A stretch of DNA of 64,000 nt from Herbidospora cretacea (GTDB taxonomy: Bacteria > Actinomycetota > Actinomycetes > Streptosporangiales > Streptosporangiaceae). The position numbers were made by a program, and so were the translations under genes. Below the pieces are notes generated by a model. The model saw only the letters and a list, made by a program, of their open reading frames with translations, was not told the origin of the DNA and searched no databases. The DNA lies in contig NZ_BBXG01000002.1 of the NCBI RefSeq assembly GCF_001570605.1, positions 526,922-590,921 of the forward strand, read 5' to 3'. Shown here in pieces: positions 26,918 through 38,204 of this stretch. Numbering within the stretch: the first letter of the stretch is position 1; each line of letters opens with the position of its first letter.

Positions 26918-27778
26918 TCAGTTGAAGATGTCTTCTGCGCGTTCTGCGAGAATTGCCCGCTCCACCCACATGTCAAGCGTGTCCGTGTCGGCGCATTCGC
27001 TGATCTGTGACCGCGACTCGTCAGTAAGGGCAAGGCCGCGCTTCTCGATCAAGCGCACAAGGATCCTTCGCAGGGTGTCGAGTTGTCCGGCGGCCTGTCC
27101 GTCGGCGTAGTTCGTCACCGCGACGATGCTGTGGCGTTCGGGCTTGATCATCGTCATGAGAGTCTCCAACTCCCTCTTCGCGGCCTCAGACAGTCGCTTG
27201 GCCACGTACTCAACGTACAGGACGGTCTTTGACGGCTCGATGGCGTTCAACGCGTGAACGACGGCTTTCAGCACGTCACGGTTCTCGTTCCCGTGAATGG
27301 CACCGGACAGCAGAGTCAGTTCGGGCGTCTCGACGGCGGTCTCGGGATCGGTGATCACAGGGACGGCATCAGGGCCGATCACCAGCGGGGTCAAGGTCAG
27401 GCCGGGGTGGCCGATGGGGATGGGGGCGGCGCAGCGGCGGGCGGTTCGGCGCTCGGGGGCGTAGACCACGAGTGTGGTCGGGCAGCGGCGCCGCGCCCAG
27501 AGGTTCGCCACGTAGGGGAACCAGTCGTAGATCTTGTCCTTCTCATAACGGAGCTGGACTTCCACGATCACCGCCATGACGACTTTGTCGCCGTCAAGGA
27601 AGAGCACCACCGAGTCGCTGTGATGCTCGGTCACCTTGGTCTCGTTCATTCCGGAATGGTCGATCCGGAGCGAGGTGTGCTTCGGGGGACTGACTCCTAA
27701 TTCGGTGAGAAATCGAGTGACAAGGGAAGGGGAATCCCGAATGAGCTCTAGAGGGATCTCATGCTCGGTCGACACCAT
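26918..27778 (-). CDS. Rpn/PD-(D/E)XK nuclease-like hypothetical protein
   Basis: The 286-residue protein belongs to an actinomycete family recalling Rpn/YhgA-like PD-(D/E)XK proteins. A Glu-x-Gln core motif is in 'AVIVEVQLRYEKDKIYDWF', then 'YVANLWARRRCPTTLVVYAP'. A helical C-terminus typical of that family follows ('ADTDTLDMWVERAILAERAEDIF'). The expected catalytic Asp would be 'VLFLDGDKVV'. It may be a nuclease in mobile-DNA or stress contexts; function is unproven. Its codon usage and the AT-rich flank (27779-27879) are less GC-rich than neighbours, hinting at horizontal acquisition. Confidence 0.72.
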   Translation of the reverse strand: MVSTEHEIPLELIRDSPSLVTRFLTELGVSPPKHTSLRIDHSGMNETKVTEHHSDSVVLFLDGDKVVMAVIVEVQLRYEKDKIYDWFPYVANLWARRRCPTTLVVYAPERRTARRCAAPIPIGHPGLTLTPLVIGPDAVPVITDPETAVETPELTLLSGAIHGNENRDVLKAVVHALNAIEPSKTVLYVEYVAKRLSEAAKRELETLMTMIKPERHSIVAVTNYADGQAAGQLDTLRRILVRLIEKRGLALTDESRSQISECADTDTLDMWVERAILAERAEDIFN

Positions 27779-27879
27779 GGCGAGGAATTTACCTCAGTCC
27801 AATCGAACTGGCGATCGAACATTTAAGATAAAACCCCCGCCAATCCCACCATTTCGCGAGTGAAATTTCATTCTCGGCG

Positions 27880-28596
27880 CTAGGCGGTCTGGCCGCCGTC
27901 CAGCGGAATGCGCGCCCCGTTGAGGTACCCCGACTCGTCCCCCGCCAGGAACACCGCCATGTCGGCGACGTCCGTCACGGTCCCGATCCGCCGGGACGGG
28001 ATGGCCTCCAGGTCGACGTAAGGCTGGGCGTGCAGCGACATCGGCGCGTCGACGACGGGCAGCGTCAGGGCGTTGGCGGTCAGGCCGTACGGCCCGTACT
28101 CGTGCGCCCACGTCTGCGTCAAGTTCTCCAGCGCCGCCTTGCTGGCGTTGTACACGGACGACCCGGGCCAGGCCCGGACCACTCCCGTGCTGGAGATGTT
28201 CACGATCCGCCCGCCCGGCTTCTTGATCAGGTACGGCACCACGTCCCGCGTCACCAGATAGGCCGCCCGGAAGTTGAGCCCGACGATCCGGTCGAACTCC
28301 TCGTCGCTGACCTGGTCGGTCACCGTGTCACCGAAGGCGGCGGCGTTGTTGACCAGCACGTCGAGCCCGCCCCGCGCCTCGACGGCCGCGACCAGGGCCG
28401 CCCGGGTCGCGGCCCGCGTCAGGTCTCCCGGCACGAACGTGGCGTCACCGATCTCCGCGGCGATCCGTTCCCCGAGCTCGGCCCGGCGACCGGTGAACAC
28501 CACGGCCGCCCCTTCGGCGCCGAAGCGCCGGGCGATGCCCTCGCCGATCCCGGACGTGCCGCCGGTGACGAGCGCGATCTTTCCTGAAAGTCTCAT
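27880..28596 (-). CDS. SDR-family oxidoreductase
   Basis: The 238-residue classical short-chain dehydrogenase has the cofactor motif 'ALVTGGTSGIGEGIA', 'VLVNNAA', catalytic Ser in 'IVNISSTGVV', and Tyr/Lys in 'SSVYNASKAALENL'. The Arg in 'FTGRRAEL' after the second strand fits NADP(H). The substrate is unknown. It is divergent from a LysR regulator with only 71 bp between starts, a typical LysR-target arrangement. Confidence 0.93.
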   Translation of the reverse strand: MRLSGKIALVTGGTSGIGEGIARRFGAEGAAVVFTGRRAELGERIAAEIGDATFVPGDLTRAATRAALVAAVEARGGLDVLVNNAAAFGDTVTDQVSDEEFDRIVGLNFRAAYLVTRDVVPYLIKKPGGRIVNISSTGVVRAWPGSSVYNASKAALENLTQTWAHEYGPYGLTANALTLPVVDAPMSLHAQPYVDLEAIPSRRIGTVTDVADMAVFLAGDESGYLNGARIPLDGGQTA

Positions 28597-28642
28597 GCCC
28601 CCGACGCTAGAAGCGGGAGGTTCATAAGATCAAAGACTGATC

Positions 28643-28656
28643 ATCGATACGTCGAT
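28643..28656. promoter_or_regulatory. LysR-type binding site candidate
   Basis: ATCGA-TACG-TCGAT is an inverted repeat in the 71-bp SDR/LysR divergent region. Its dyad spacing (T-N-A type) suits a LysR-family activator. Confidence 0.55.
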
Positions 28657-28667
28657 AAGCTGAGCCT

Positions 28668-29543
28668 ATGAACTTCGAGCTGCGCCACCTGGAGGGCTTC
28701 GTCGTCCTGGCCGAGGAGCTCCACTTCGCCCGCGCCGCCGAACGCCTCCACATCGCCCAGCCGGCCCTGTCGCAGCAGATCCAGAAGCTCGAATCGGTCC
28801 TCGGCGTCGAACTGCTGATCAGGGAGAAACGCCGCACCCGCCTCACCCACGTCGGCGAGCTGTTCCTGGTCGAAGCCCGCCGCACGCTCGCCCAGGCCAG
28901 GGTCGCCCAGTCGGTGGCCGACCGTGCCAGACGAGGGGAACTGGGCCGCCTCAGGGTGGCGTACATGCCGACGACCTCGTCGGGCCCGTTCCTGGCGATG
29001 CTCGCCGACTTCCGCGACCGCCACGCCGACGTCGAGATCGACCTCTTCGAGCTCCCCCTGGGGGCCACGACCCGGCCCCCCGACGTGGACGTCGCCTTCA
29101 TCTCCCGCATCGGCGACATCGACTGCCCGGAGGGGACGATCCTCTCGGTCGAACCGTTCATCGCGGCCCTGCCGGTCAACCATCCCCAGGCGGCCGAACC
29201 GGTGATCGAGGTGGCCGACCTCTCTCACGATTCCTTCGTCGTCCTGGACCTGGCCGACTGCCCGCAGTGGGGCGAGACCGTCCACGGCATGTGCGCGACG
29301 GCCGGTTTCCGCCCCAACGTCACCCACCGCGTCTGCCAGGTCTCGACCCAGCTCATGAGCGTCGCGGCGGGGCTCGGCGTCGCCCTCGTCCCGGCCTCCG
29401 CGCAGGGCCTGCGCAGGGAGGGGGTGGCCTTCGTCCCGCTGAAGGGCCCTACGGCCACGATCAGCGCGGCGGCCCTGTGGCGGTCCGCCGACGCGTCACC
29501 GGTGCTGGCGAGGTTCGTCCACGACCTTCGCGCGAAGACGTGA
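28668..29543 (+). CDS. LysR-family transcriptional regulator
   Basis: The 291-residue protein has the LysR winged helix at the N-terminus ('MNFELRHLEGFVVLAEELHF', 'AAERLHIAQPALSQQIQKLE') and a periplasmic-binding-protein-like effector domain. It most likely regulates the divergent SDR gene and itself through the short intergenic dyad. The effector is unknown. The gene ends at a strong bidirectional hairpin shared with the convergent xylanase. Confidence 0.94.
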   Translation: MNFELRHLEGFVVLAEELHFARAAERLHIAQPALSQQIQKLESVLGVELLIREKRRTRLTHVGELFLVEARRTLAQARVAQSVADRARRGELGRLRVAYMPTTSSGPFLAMLADFRDRHADVEIDLFELPLGATTRPPDVDVAFISRIGDIDCPEGTILSVEPFIAALPVNHPQAAEPVIEVADLSHDSFVVLDLADCPQWGETVHGMCATAGFRPNVTHRVCQVSTQLMSVAAGLGVALVPASAQGLRREGVAFVPLKGPTATISAAALWRSADASPVLARFVHDLRAKT

Positions 29544-29545
29544 GA

Positions 29546-29574
29546 GGGCCGTGCGGCGAGATGCCGCACGGCCC
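29546..29574. terminator. Bidirectional terminator between lysR-type gene and GH10
   Basis: GGGCCGTGCGGC, loop gagat, GCCGCACGGCCC form a perfect 12-bp stem in the 37-bp gap between the convergent genes. Confidence 0.85.
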
Positions 29575-29580
29575 CGAGGG

Positions 29581-30747
29581 TCAGCGGCGCGGGCGGGGCT
29601 GCACGTACGGCGGCCCGGCGAACACCAGGTCAGACTTGATCGAGTTGTAGGCGCGCTTCGGCTGGTAGTTCTCGTCGTAGAGGGTCGCCAGGCCCTCCGG
29701 CGGGTTGGTGAACCACGTCGGCACCCACGAGTGCTTGTCCGTGAAGCCCCACACCGTGTACGACAGGCAGTTCCGGTTCAGCAGGCACGCCTGCAGCAGC
29801 ACGCTGAAGTTCGACGCCGACGCCTGGAGGCGCGGGTTGATCTCGTTGGTGTCGCCGGCCTGGACCCCCGCGGTCATCTGGCTCCGCACGTCGACCTCGG
29901 TGAACGCCGAGACCATCCCCAGGTCGGAGAAGGCGTCGAGGGTCTCCTTCACCTGGAAGGCGTCGAAGTTGCCGTACTGGGTCCCCAGGTGGCCCTGGGA
30001 GCCGAAGCCGTCGATCGGGACGCCCTGGGCGCGCAGGTTCTTGATCAGGTTGTAGATGAACCACACCTTGTCGGAGGGCCCGCGGTCGCCGAAGGCCTCC
30101 ATGTTGTAGTCGTTGTAGAACAGCAGCGCGTGGGGGTCGGCGGCGCGGGCCCAGCGGAAGGCGTCGGCGATGTAGGTCGGGCCGAGGTTCTGGGCCCAGA
30201 AGCCCTTCAGGTGGATCTCCGAGGGGGTGTCCCACGGGTCGCTGGCGGCCTCGTTGACGACGTCCCACTGCCAGATCTTGCCCTTGTAGCGCTTCACCAC
30301 GGTCGTGATGTGCTTCTTGAGCAGGTCGCGCAGTTCGGTCTTGGAGATCGTGCCGTTGGCGACGCCCTCGGTCAGCCACGCCGGCAGCTGGTTGTGCCAG
30401 ACGAGCACGTGCCCGCGGATCTTCTGGTTGTTCTTCCTGGCGAAGTCGATCAGCTTGTCGGCCTCGGCCCAGTCGTAGGTGCCGCGGGTGGGCTCCAGGC
30501 TCTCCCACTTCATGGCGTTCTCGTGGGTGACGCTGCTGAACTCGCGCGTCGCGATGGCCTTGTACTGGGGCTCGGCGAGGGCGTCGTTGCTGATCGCGGT
30601 GCCGATCGCGAGGTTGTGCCGGGCTGCTAAGGCTTTCAGGCTCTGGTCCTGTACGGCCGGAGGCCGTCCGTTGGCCGACACGGGCCCTTGGCTGAGCACC
30701 GCAACAAGTCCGAGCGCTGTGGCCGTGATGACCACCAGTCGTCTCAT
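29581..30747 (-). CDS. Secreted GH10 endo-1,4-beta-xylanase
   Basis: The 388-residue enzyme has a signal peptide (about 1-26, VSA/N). Its GH10 barrel has acid/base Glu166 in 'WQWDVVNEAASD', nucleophile Glu284 in 'AFTEVDVRS' and substrate-binding 'HENAMKWESLEP' and 'GHVLVWHNQLP'. No carbohydrate-binding module is attached. It cleaves the xylan backbone outside the cell and completes a xylanolytic set with the CE4 deacetylase and the GH-A enzyme about 4 kb away. AGGAGA precedes the ATG. An inverted repeat TTTCGGA-N5-TCCGAAA lies upstream. Confidence 0.95.
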   Translation of the reverse strand: MRRLVVITATALGLVAVLSQGPVSANGRPPAVQDQSLKALAARHNLAIGTAISNDALAEPQYKAIATREFSSVTHENAMKWESLEPTRGTYDWAEADKLIDFARKNNQKIRGHVLVWHNQLPAWLTEGVANGTISKTELRDLLKKHITTVVKRYKGKIWQWDVVNEAASDPWDTPSEIHLKGFWAQNLGPTYIADAFRWARAADPHALLFYNDYNMEAFGDRGPSDKVWFIYNLIKNLRAQGVPIDGFGSQGHLGTQYGNFDAFQVKETLDAFSDLGMVSAFTEVDVRSQMTAGVQAGDTNEINPRLQASASNFSVLLQACLLNRNCLSYTVWGFTDKHSWVPTWFTNPPEGLATLYDENYQPKRAYNSIKSDLVFAGPPYVQPRPRR

Positions 30748-30782
30748 CGAACTCTCTCCTTGGGGGGTCAGGCTCCAAAATG

Positions 30783-30801
30783 TTTCGGAGATGTTCCGAA
30801 A
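30783..30801. promoter_or_regulatory. Inverted repeat upstream of GH10 xylanase
   Basis: TTTCGGA-gatgt-TCCGAAA lies 36 bp before the xylanase start. A second element, CCGAAAAGTTTC, sits at 30851-30862 in the xylanase/metH divergent region. Both resemble TTTCG/CGAAA boxes and could be operators of a xylan-responsive regulator. Confidence 0.5.
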
Positions 30802-30899
30802 TCGAATGCTAACCAGAGTGTGCAAAGTGAGAAAGACCCAGTTTGAAGGACCGAAAAGTTTCATTGGTCTTGACAGGCGCGGTCTTTGTTAAACTGGTC

Positions 30900-30975
30900 C
30901 GCAGGTCGAGAGGCGCTGCAACGGGCCAGTCATAGCCCGCCACGCTCGGCTGGAACCACCCCGACAAGGTCGCCT
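30900..30975 (+). ncRNA. S-adenosyl-L-homocysteine (SAH) riboswitch, probable
   Basis: The metH leader reads CGAG-aggcgctgcaacGGG ... CCCgccacgCTCGG. This matches the SAH aptamer layout as I know it: an outer P1 helix (CGAG/CTCG), the conserved GCGCTGCAAC internal bulge, a P2 hairpin (GGG/CCC) and a trailing segment that can form the pseudoknot. SAH riboswitches activate SAH-recycling genes, including metH. TTGACA at 30870 and TAAACT at 30890 are promoter-like and would start the RNA near 30902. Exact ends are uncertain. Confidence 0.72.
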
Positions 30976-30999
30976 CTTCCATCGTTCGGAGGAGGCTCA

Positions 31000-34532
<3,533 letters not shown>

Positions 34533-34536
<4 letters not shown>

Positions 34537-34913
34537 GCCTGCTGGTGGGGGAACGAGTGGTGCTCGTGGGCGATCTGCCATGCCCCGTCGGCCTTCGTGA
34601 GGCCGAAGGTGAGGCGGAGCCGTACCGGAGAGTCGTCGCCCGCGTCGGCGCAGCGGGCGACGGCGAAGGCGAACGCCACGTCGGCCCCCTCGACGACCTG
34701 GAGCTCCTCGATGTCGAAGACCGCGCCCGAGCGCTGCCACTCGAAGAACCCGGGCCAGGAGGCCCGATAGGCGTCGATGCCGCGGACGCCCTCGTAGGGG
34801 GGCGGCACGTCGAACATCACGATGTCGTCGGTGTGGTGGGCGGTGACCTGGGCGAGGTCGCCCTCGTGGACCGCTCGGGCCCAGGTCTCGATCAGCTTGC
34901 GGATGTCGTCCAT
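34533..34913 (-). CDS. SnoaL/DUF4440-like (YybH-type) protein
   Basis: The 126-residue NTF2-fold protein opens '[20 protein letters not shown]' and has '[20 protein letters not shown]', the pattern of SgcJ/EcaC-family or YybH-like DUF4440 proteins. Its role is unknown. It starts four bases after the stop of the ECF sigma gene and is therefore co-transcribed with it. Since the sigma factor itself carries a SnoaL domain, the pair may be functionally linked. Confidence 0.85.
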
Positions 34914-34917
34914 ACCC

Positions 34918-35727
34918 CTACAACCCGAGGAAGCGCACGAATTCGTCGCTGACGAACGAGACGACCGCGGAAATCTTGGGGCCCCGGAAGACGAGCACGT
35001 CGACGCTGACGGGGCGCTCCACCCCGTCACTGATCATGTACGTCACCCACACCTTCGGCGACGCGGTCGCGACGAACCGCCAGCCGAACTGGAGCGGCCC
35101 GTCGACCAGGAACCCGCGGATCTCCGCGTGGCCGTGGTAGCGCTCGTCGAGCGGCGGCATCGTGTACCTGGCGTCCTCGGTCAGCATGGCGACGATGCCT
35201 TCGAGGTCGCCGGCGTGCCAGGCGGCGGCGTACCGGGCCGCCGCGTCGCGCTGCCCCTCCTCGCCGAGCGAGTCCTGCTCGGCGAGGGCGGCCCGGGCCC
35301 GTCTTACCGCGCTGTGCACGGCCGGGGCCGAGGTGCCGAGCATGTCGGCGGCCTCTTTCGCCGAGTAGCCGAGCACGTCCCTGAGCAGCAGGGCCGCCCG
35401 CTGCGGCGGGGTCAGGTGGTGGATGGCCGCCACGAAGGCGAGCTCCACGCTCTCCTGGACGAGCACCTTCGCCTCGGCGCTCTCTACGACGATGGGCGGC
35501 CCGAGCTCGATCGGCTGCCTGCGCTGCCCGATCATCGTCAGGGCGCGGTTGGTGGCGATCTTGTATAGCCAGGCGCGGAGGGAGCCCTCGAACCCGTCGA
35601 GGTTCCGCCAGGCCCGTTGCAGGGTCTCCTGGACGGCGTCCTCGGCGTCGTCCATCGACCCGAGCAGCCGGTAGCAGTGGGCCCGCAGTTCGTCCCGGTA
35701 GGCGGCGACCTCGTCGAAAGACGTCAC
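34918..35727 (-). CDS. ECF sigma factor with C-terminal SnoaL-like domain (SigG-like)
   Basis: The 269-residue protein has sigma region 2 ('CYRLLGSMDDAEDAVQETLQ', 'LYKIATNRALTMI'), region 4 ('LTPPQRAALLLRDVLGYSAK', 'TSAPAVHSAVRRARAAL') and an NTF2-like C-terminal domain (about 175-268). This matches SigG/SigX5-type ECFs of actinomycetes, where the extra domain is thought to modulate activity in place of an anti-sigma factor. The GTG start sits in one arm of a 10-bp inverted repeat. It is followed by a coupled SnoaL gene. Confidence 0.9.
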   Translation of the reverse strand: MTSFDEVAAYRDELRAHCYRLLGSMDDAEDAVQETLQRAWRNLDGFEGSLRAWLYKIATNRALTMIGQRRQPIELGPPIVVESAEAKVLVQESVELAFVAAIHHLTPPQRAALLLRDVLGYSAKEAADMLGTSAPAVHSAVRRARAALAEQDSLGEEGQRDAAARYAAAWHAGDLEGIVAMLTEDARYTMPPLDERYHGHAEIRGFLVDGPLQFGWRFVATASPKVWVTYMISDGVERPVSVDVLVFRGPKISAVVSFVSDEFVRFLGL

Positions 35728-35756
35728 CCCGCCGATTCTGCCGAACCGGCGGGGTG
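35725..35756. repeat. Inverted repeat covering the start of the ECF sigma gene
   Basis: CACCCCGCCG (35725-35734) and CGGCGGGGTG (35747-35756) are perfect 10-bp arms around a 12-bp loop. On the minus strand the second arm contains both GGCGGGG and the GTG start codon. It is either the terminator of the upstream gene or a translation-controlling hairpin. Confidence 0.7.
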
Positions 35757-35772
35757 ATTCACCGCTTGAGCG

Positions 35773-36612
35773 TCAGTCGCCCAGGTTGATGATGCCGACG
35801 ACGTTCGGCTTGCCCAGGAGATCGTCTTCGAGGTCCTGCACGAACTTCTCCGCCGGAGCGTCGATCCAGACCTTCTTGCCCCACCCGGTGAGGTGGGTGT
35901 CGGAGCTCAGCACGACCTTGCTCTCCCGCTGGCCCGCGCTGGGGGGCGCGTAGAGGACGTCATGGGTCGCGATGCGGCGGATCAGGCCGTCTTGGGTGCC
36001 GATCCAGAGCTTCCAGTTGGTCGTCCAGATGAGGTCGAGGCCGATCTCGCTCAGGTCGAGCCGCTGCTTGCCGGTGTAGAGCGTGGTCGCCACCCCGTTG
36101 ACGACCCCACCCGGCTTCTTCGACGTCGTCGACTTCAGCAGAGTGCGCAGTTCCTTGGGCGACAGGGCGTTGAGCGCGGTGCCGCCCAGGCCCGACGCGT
36201 TGCCCTTGCCCTTCAGACGGATCCAGCTCTTGCCGGCGGGCAGGTCGAGCCAGTCGACCAGGCCGCCGCTCATGTACGTGGCGCCCTTGAGGTTGATCGT
36301 CTGGGACGGTGTGTCGGAGAACTCGCCGAAGAGTTCGGTGAGCTCCTTCGGCGCCGATCCGTCGGAGGCGCTGACCGTGATGACGTCGCTGGCCGTCACC
36401 CGGGACCGGCCGAACTGGAGGTCGCCGTACGACCGGCTCTTGAAGCCCAGGTTCGGTTCGAGCTTGCTGACCGAGCTGAAGTGGACGCCGTGGGCGCTCT
36501 TGAGCTGTGCGGCCAGGGCCGCCACCGGGTCTGCCGCCTTGGCCTGCGCCGCCCCCGTGGTCAGCGCGGTCACCATGGCGAACGCCGCAGCGGTCGCGAT
36601 TAATCGCTTCAT
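35773..36612 (-). CDS. Secreted protein, LolA/LppX-like fold suspected (paralogue 1)
   Basis: The 279-residue protein has a signal peptide (about 1-25, AQA/K) and a mature part with 'AAQLKSAHGVHFSSV', 'YGDLQFGRSRV', 'GVVNGVATTLYTGKQRL', 'KLWIGTQDGLIRRI' and a C-terminal 'WGKKVWIDAPAEKFV'. The 'WIGxQDGLIRR' type of motif and length recall actinobacterial LprG/LppX-like lipoproteins, but no lipobox Cys is present. It is clearly paralogous to the next upstream gene on the same strand. ATG 36612 follows GGGGTGG. Function is unknown; lipid or small-molecule binding at the cell surface is a guess. Confidence 0.78.
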   Translation of the reverse strand: MKRLIATAAAFAMVTALTTGAAQAKAADPVAALAAQLKSAHGVHFSSVSKLEPNLGFKSRSYGDLQFGRSRVTASDVITVSASDGSAPKELTELFGEFSDTPSQTINLKGATYMSGGLVDWLDLPAGKSWIRLKGKGNASGLGGTALNALSPKELRTLLKSTTSKKPGGVVNGVATTLYTGKQRLDLSEIGLDLIWTTNWKLWIGTQDGLIRRIATHDVLYAPPSAGQRESKVVLSSDTHLTGWGKKVWIDAPAEKFVQDLEDDLLGKPNVVGIINLGD

Positions 36613-36642
36613 TCTTGCCACCCCGTTTGTCGTGATTGCCGG

Positions 36643-36669
36643 TAACCCTGTCCTATTAGGACAGGGTTA
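36643..36669. repeat. 27-bp perfect palindrome between the secreted paralogues
   Basis: Arms TAACCCTGTCCTA (36643-36655) and TAGGACAGGGTTA (36657-36669) surround a single T. As RNA it would form an 11-bp stem with a 5-nt loop. It could terminate the upstream paralogue's transcript or be an operator for the downstream one. It is notably AT-richer than its surroundings. Confidence 0.85.
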
Positions 36670-36696
36670 TCAAGACGTCGCGACAAAATTGTTCAG

Positions 36697-37377
36697 TCAG
36701 CTTTTCGAGGTGACAAAGCGCTGGTCAGGGGCGTAGATCCAGACCTGCTTGCCCCATTCCGTGAGATATGTGTCACGGACGGTCCGGTCTTTTCCATCAT
36801 TTTTCGTCGTGTCACTCGTGACCCGTCGAATCAGGCCGTCACTGCCGATCCAGACCTTCCAGTCCGTCACACGGGTCTTCCCGCGTTTGCGGCCCTCGTA
36901 GACCGTCGTCGACACGCCGTCGATGACGGTCCCCGCGGTCTTCTTCTTCGCCGATTTCACCAGTGCGCCGATCTCCGCCACCGAGAGCGAGTGGACGGCC
37001 GGGTCGTCGAGCCCGGCGGCCACCACGTCGTCGTTGAGCTTCCATCCGCCGGCGCCGTCGTCGTGGTAGACGTCGTCACCCACCCAGATGGTCTCGCGGA
37101 TCTTCTCGTGCACGTCCTCCATCGTGGCCGAGGGTCCGAGGACCGGCTCCACGATGGCGCGGTTGGCCTTCACCCGGGACCATCCGAACTGGAGGTCACC
37201 GTAGATCTTGAAGGTGGCTTTGTCGGTTCTCTGCACCGTCTCGTAGTGCACCCCGTGGGCGCTTTCGAGGGTGGCCGCGAGTGCCTGGAGGGGGTCGGCG
37301 GGCGCGGCGGCGGCCGGGGTGGCGAAAACCGTGCCCACCATGGCCGCACTCCCGGCGAATGCGATTAATCGCCTCAT
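36697..37377 (-). CDS. Secreted protein (paralogue 2 of the tandem pair)
   Basis: The 226-residue protein has a signal peptide (about 1-25). Its mature sequence shares with the neighbouring gene 'DPLQALAATLESAHGVHYETV', 'IYGDLQFGWSRVKA', 'GTVIDGVSTTVYEGRKR', 'KVWIGSDGLIRRVT' and 'LTEWGKQVWIYAPDQRFV'. It lacks an internal segment of roughly 50 residues present in paralogue 1. The pair arose by tandem duplication. Start context is weak; ATG 37386 is an in-frame alternative. Function is unknown. Confidence 0.78.
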   Translation of the reverse strand: MRRLIAFAGSAAMVGTVFATPAAAAPADPLQALAATLESAHGVHYETVQRTDKATFKIYGDLQFGWSRVKANRAIVEPVLGPSATMEDVHEKIRETIWVGDDVYHDDGAGGWKLNDDVVAAGLDDPAVHSLSVAEIGALVKSAKKKTAGTVIDGVSTTVYEGRKRGKTRVTDWKVWIGSDGLIRRVTSDTTKNDGKDRTVRDTYLTEWGKQVWIYAPDQRFVTSKS

Positions 37378-37430
37378 GGCGGACAGCGTATTGGTGCGAA
37401 GTCCTCGCGTGTTGAACTTCGCGCCCGCAA

Positions 37431-38204
37431 TCACAAAACCTTCACGTTTTGCCCGGCTTGCGGACACCACTCACCTGTCACCGGGCAGGTGACCAGGGAG
37501 TAGTCGCGGCCCGGCAACACGTCGGGACGGGTCGGGATCCGCCGGGCGATGACCAGGATGGTCACCTCAGCGGCGCCGGCCTGGAGCAGCGCGGACGCCG
37601 CCGACTGGGCATGGCCGCCCTGCACCCAGGTGTCCTCGACCAGGACGACATGCCGCCCGCGAACCTCGTCGGGGGCGGGAACACGGAAATGGGCTGGGTT
37701 GAGGGCTCGCCGCTGATCCGCCGCGACATCGACGCCTGGGCGGAGTCCCACACGCTGCCAGCGGGCGGGCAGCACTTGTCCCACGATCTGTAGAGGATGA
37801 GGTTCGGGCCGTCCGCCTAAAGAAGGCACGAAGGCCAGACGGGAGACAGGCTGAGGGGACACCTGATCGACGCAGCCGCTGTGGACGAGGGCGAAACCCA
37901 GCACGAGCAGCTGAACACGCTGGTAGGAGGGGTGGTTGCGCCGCCCCTCCTCCGTCGTGGCGATCTTGTATTGGTGCATGTCGGTGTTGGCCTGGTGCCC
38001 GGAGTAGGCGTAGGAGAGAGGCACGACGCGATCGGCCACCGGGTGGGGGCTCCGTCTGTCCTGAAGACAGCGGGAACACCAGATGTACTTCTCCTCGATG
38101 GGCGTCGTGCAGGTCAGGCAGGTCCGGTGCCGCTGGCGTTCGGGGTTGCGCATGATCGCGCCGAGTCGGGCGCGGACGAGGTCGCGCAGCTCGGGATCGA
38201 TCAT
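37431..38204 (-). CDS. ComF-like phosphoribosyltransferase, ShosT-like
   Basis: The 257-residue protein has an N-terminal zinc-ribbon (Cys29, Cys32, Cys43, Cys46 in 'CLTC ... WCSRC') and a type I PRTase core. The PRPP-binding loop is 'VVLVEDTWVQGGHA' (about 187-198), preceded by the ComF-like 'YSGHQANTDMHQYK'. A further Cys pair (240, 247) lies near the C-terminus. It overlaps the DprA-like gene by 4 bp (ATGA) and is translationally coupled to it. PRTase plus DprA is the composition I recall for ShosTA, in which the PRTase ShosT is the toxic effector. The role here is inferred from domains and linkage. Confidence 0.82.
   Translation of the reverse strand: MIDPELRDLVRARLGAIMRNPERQRHRTCLTCTTPIEEKYIWCSRCLQDRRSPHPVADRVVPLSYAYSGHQANTDMHQYKIATTEEGRRNHPSYQRVQLLVLGFALVHSGCVDQVSPQPVSRLAFVPSLGGRPEPHPLQIVGQVLPARWQRVGLRPGVDVAADQRRALNPAHFRVPAPDEVRGRHVVLVEDTWVQGGHAQSAASALLQAGAAEVTILVIARRIPTRPDVLPGRDYSLVTCPVTGEWCPQAGQNVKVL

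Noticed and set aside
26891-26969. Extending the PIN-like fragment into a full toxin gene
   Set aside because: The upstream part on the minus strand has no PIN acidic residues and falls into another frame; only a fragment is supportable.
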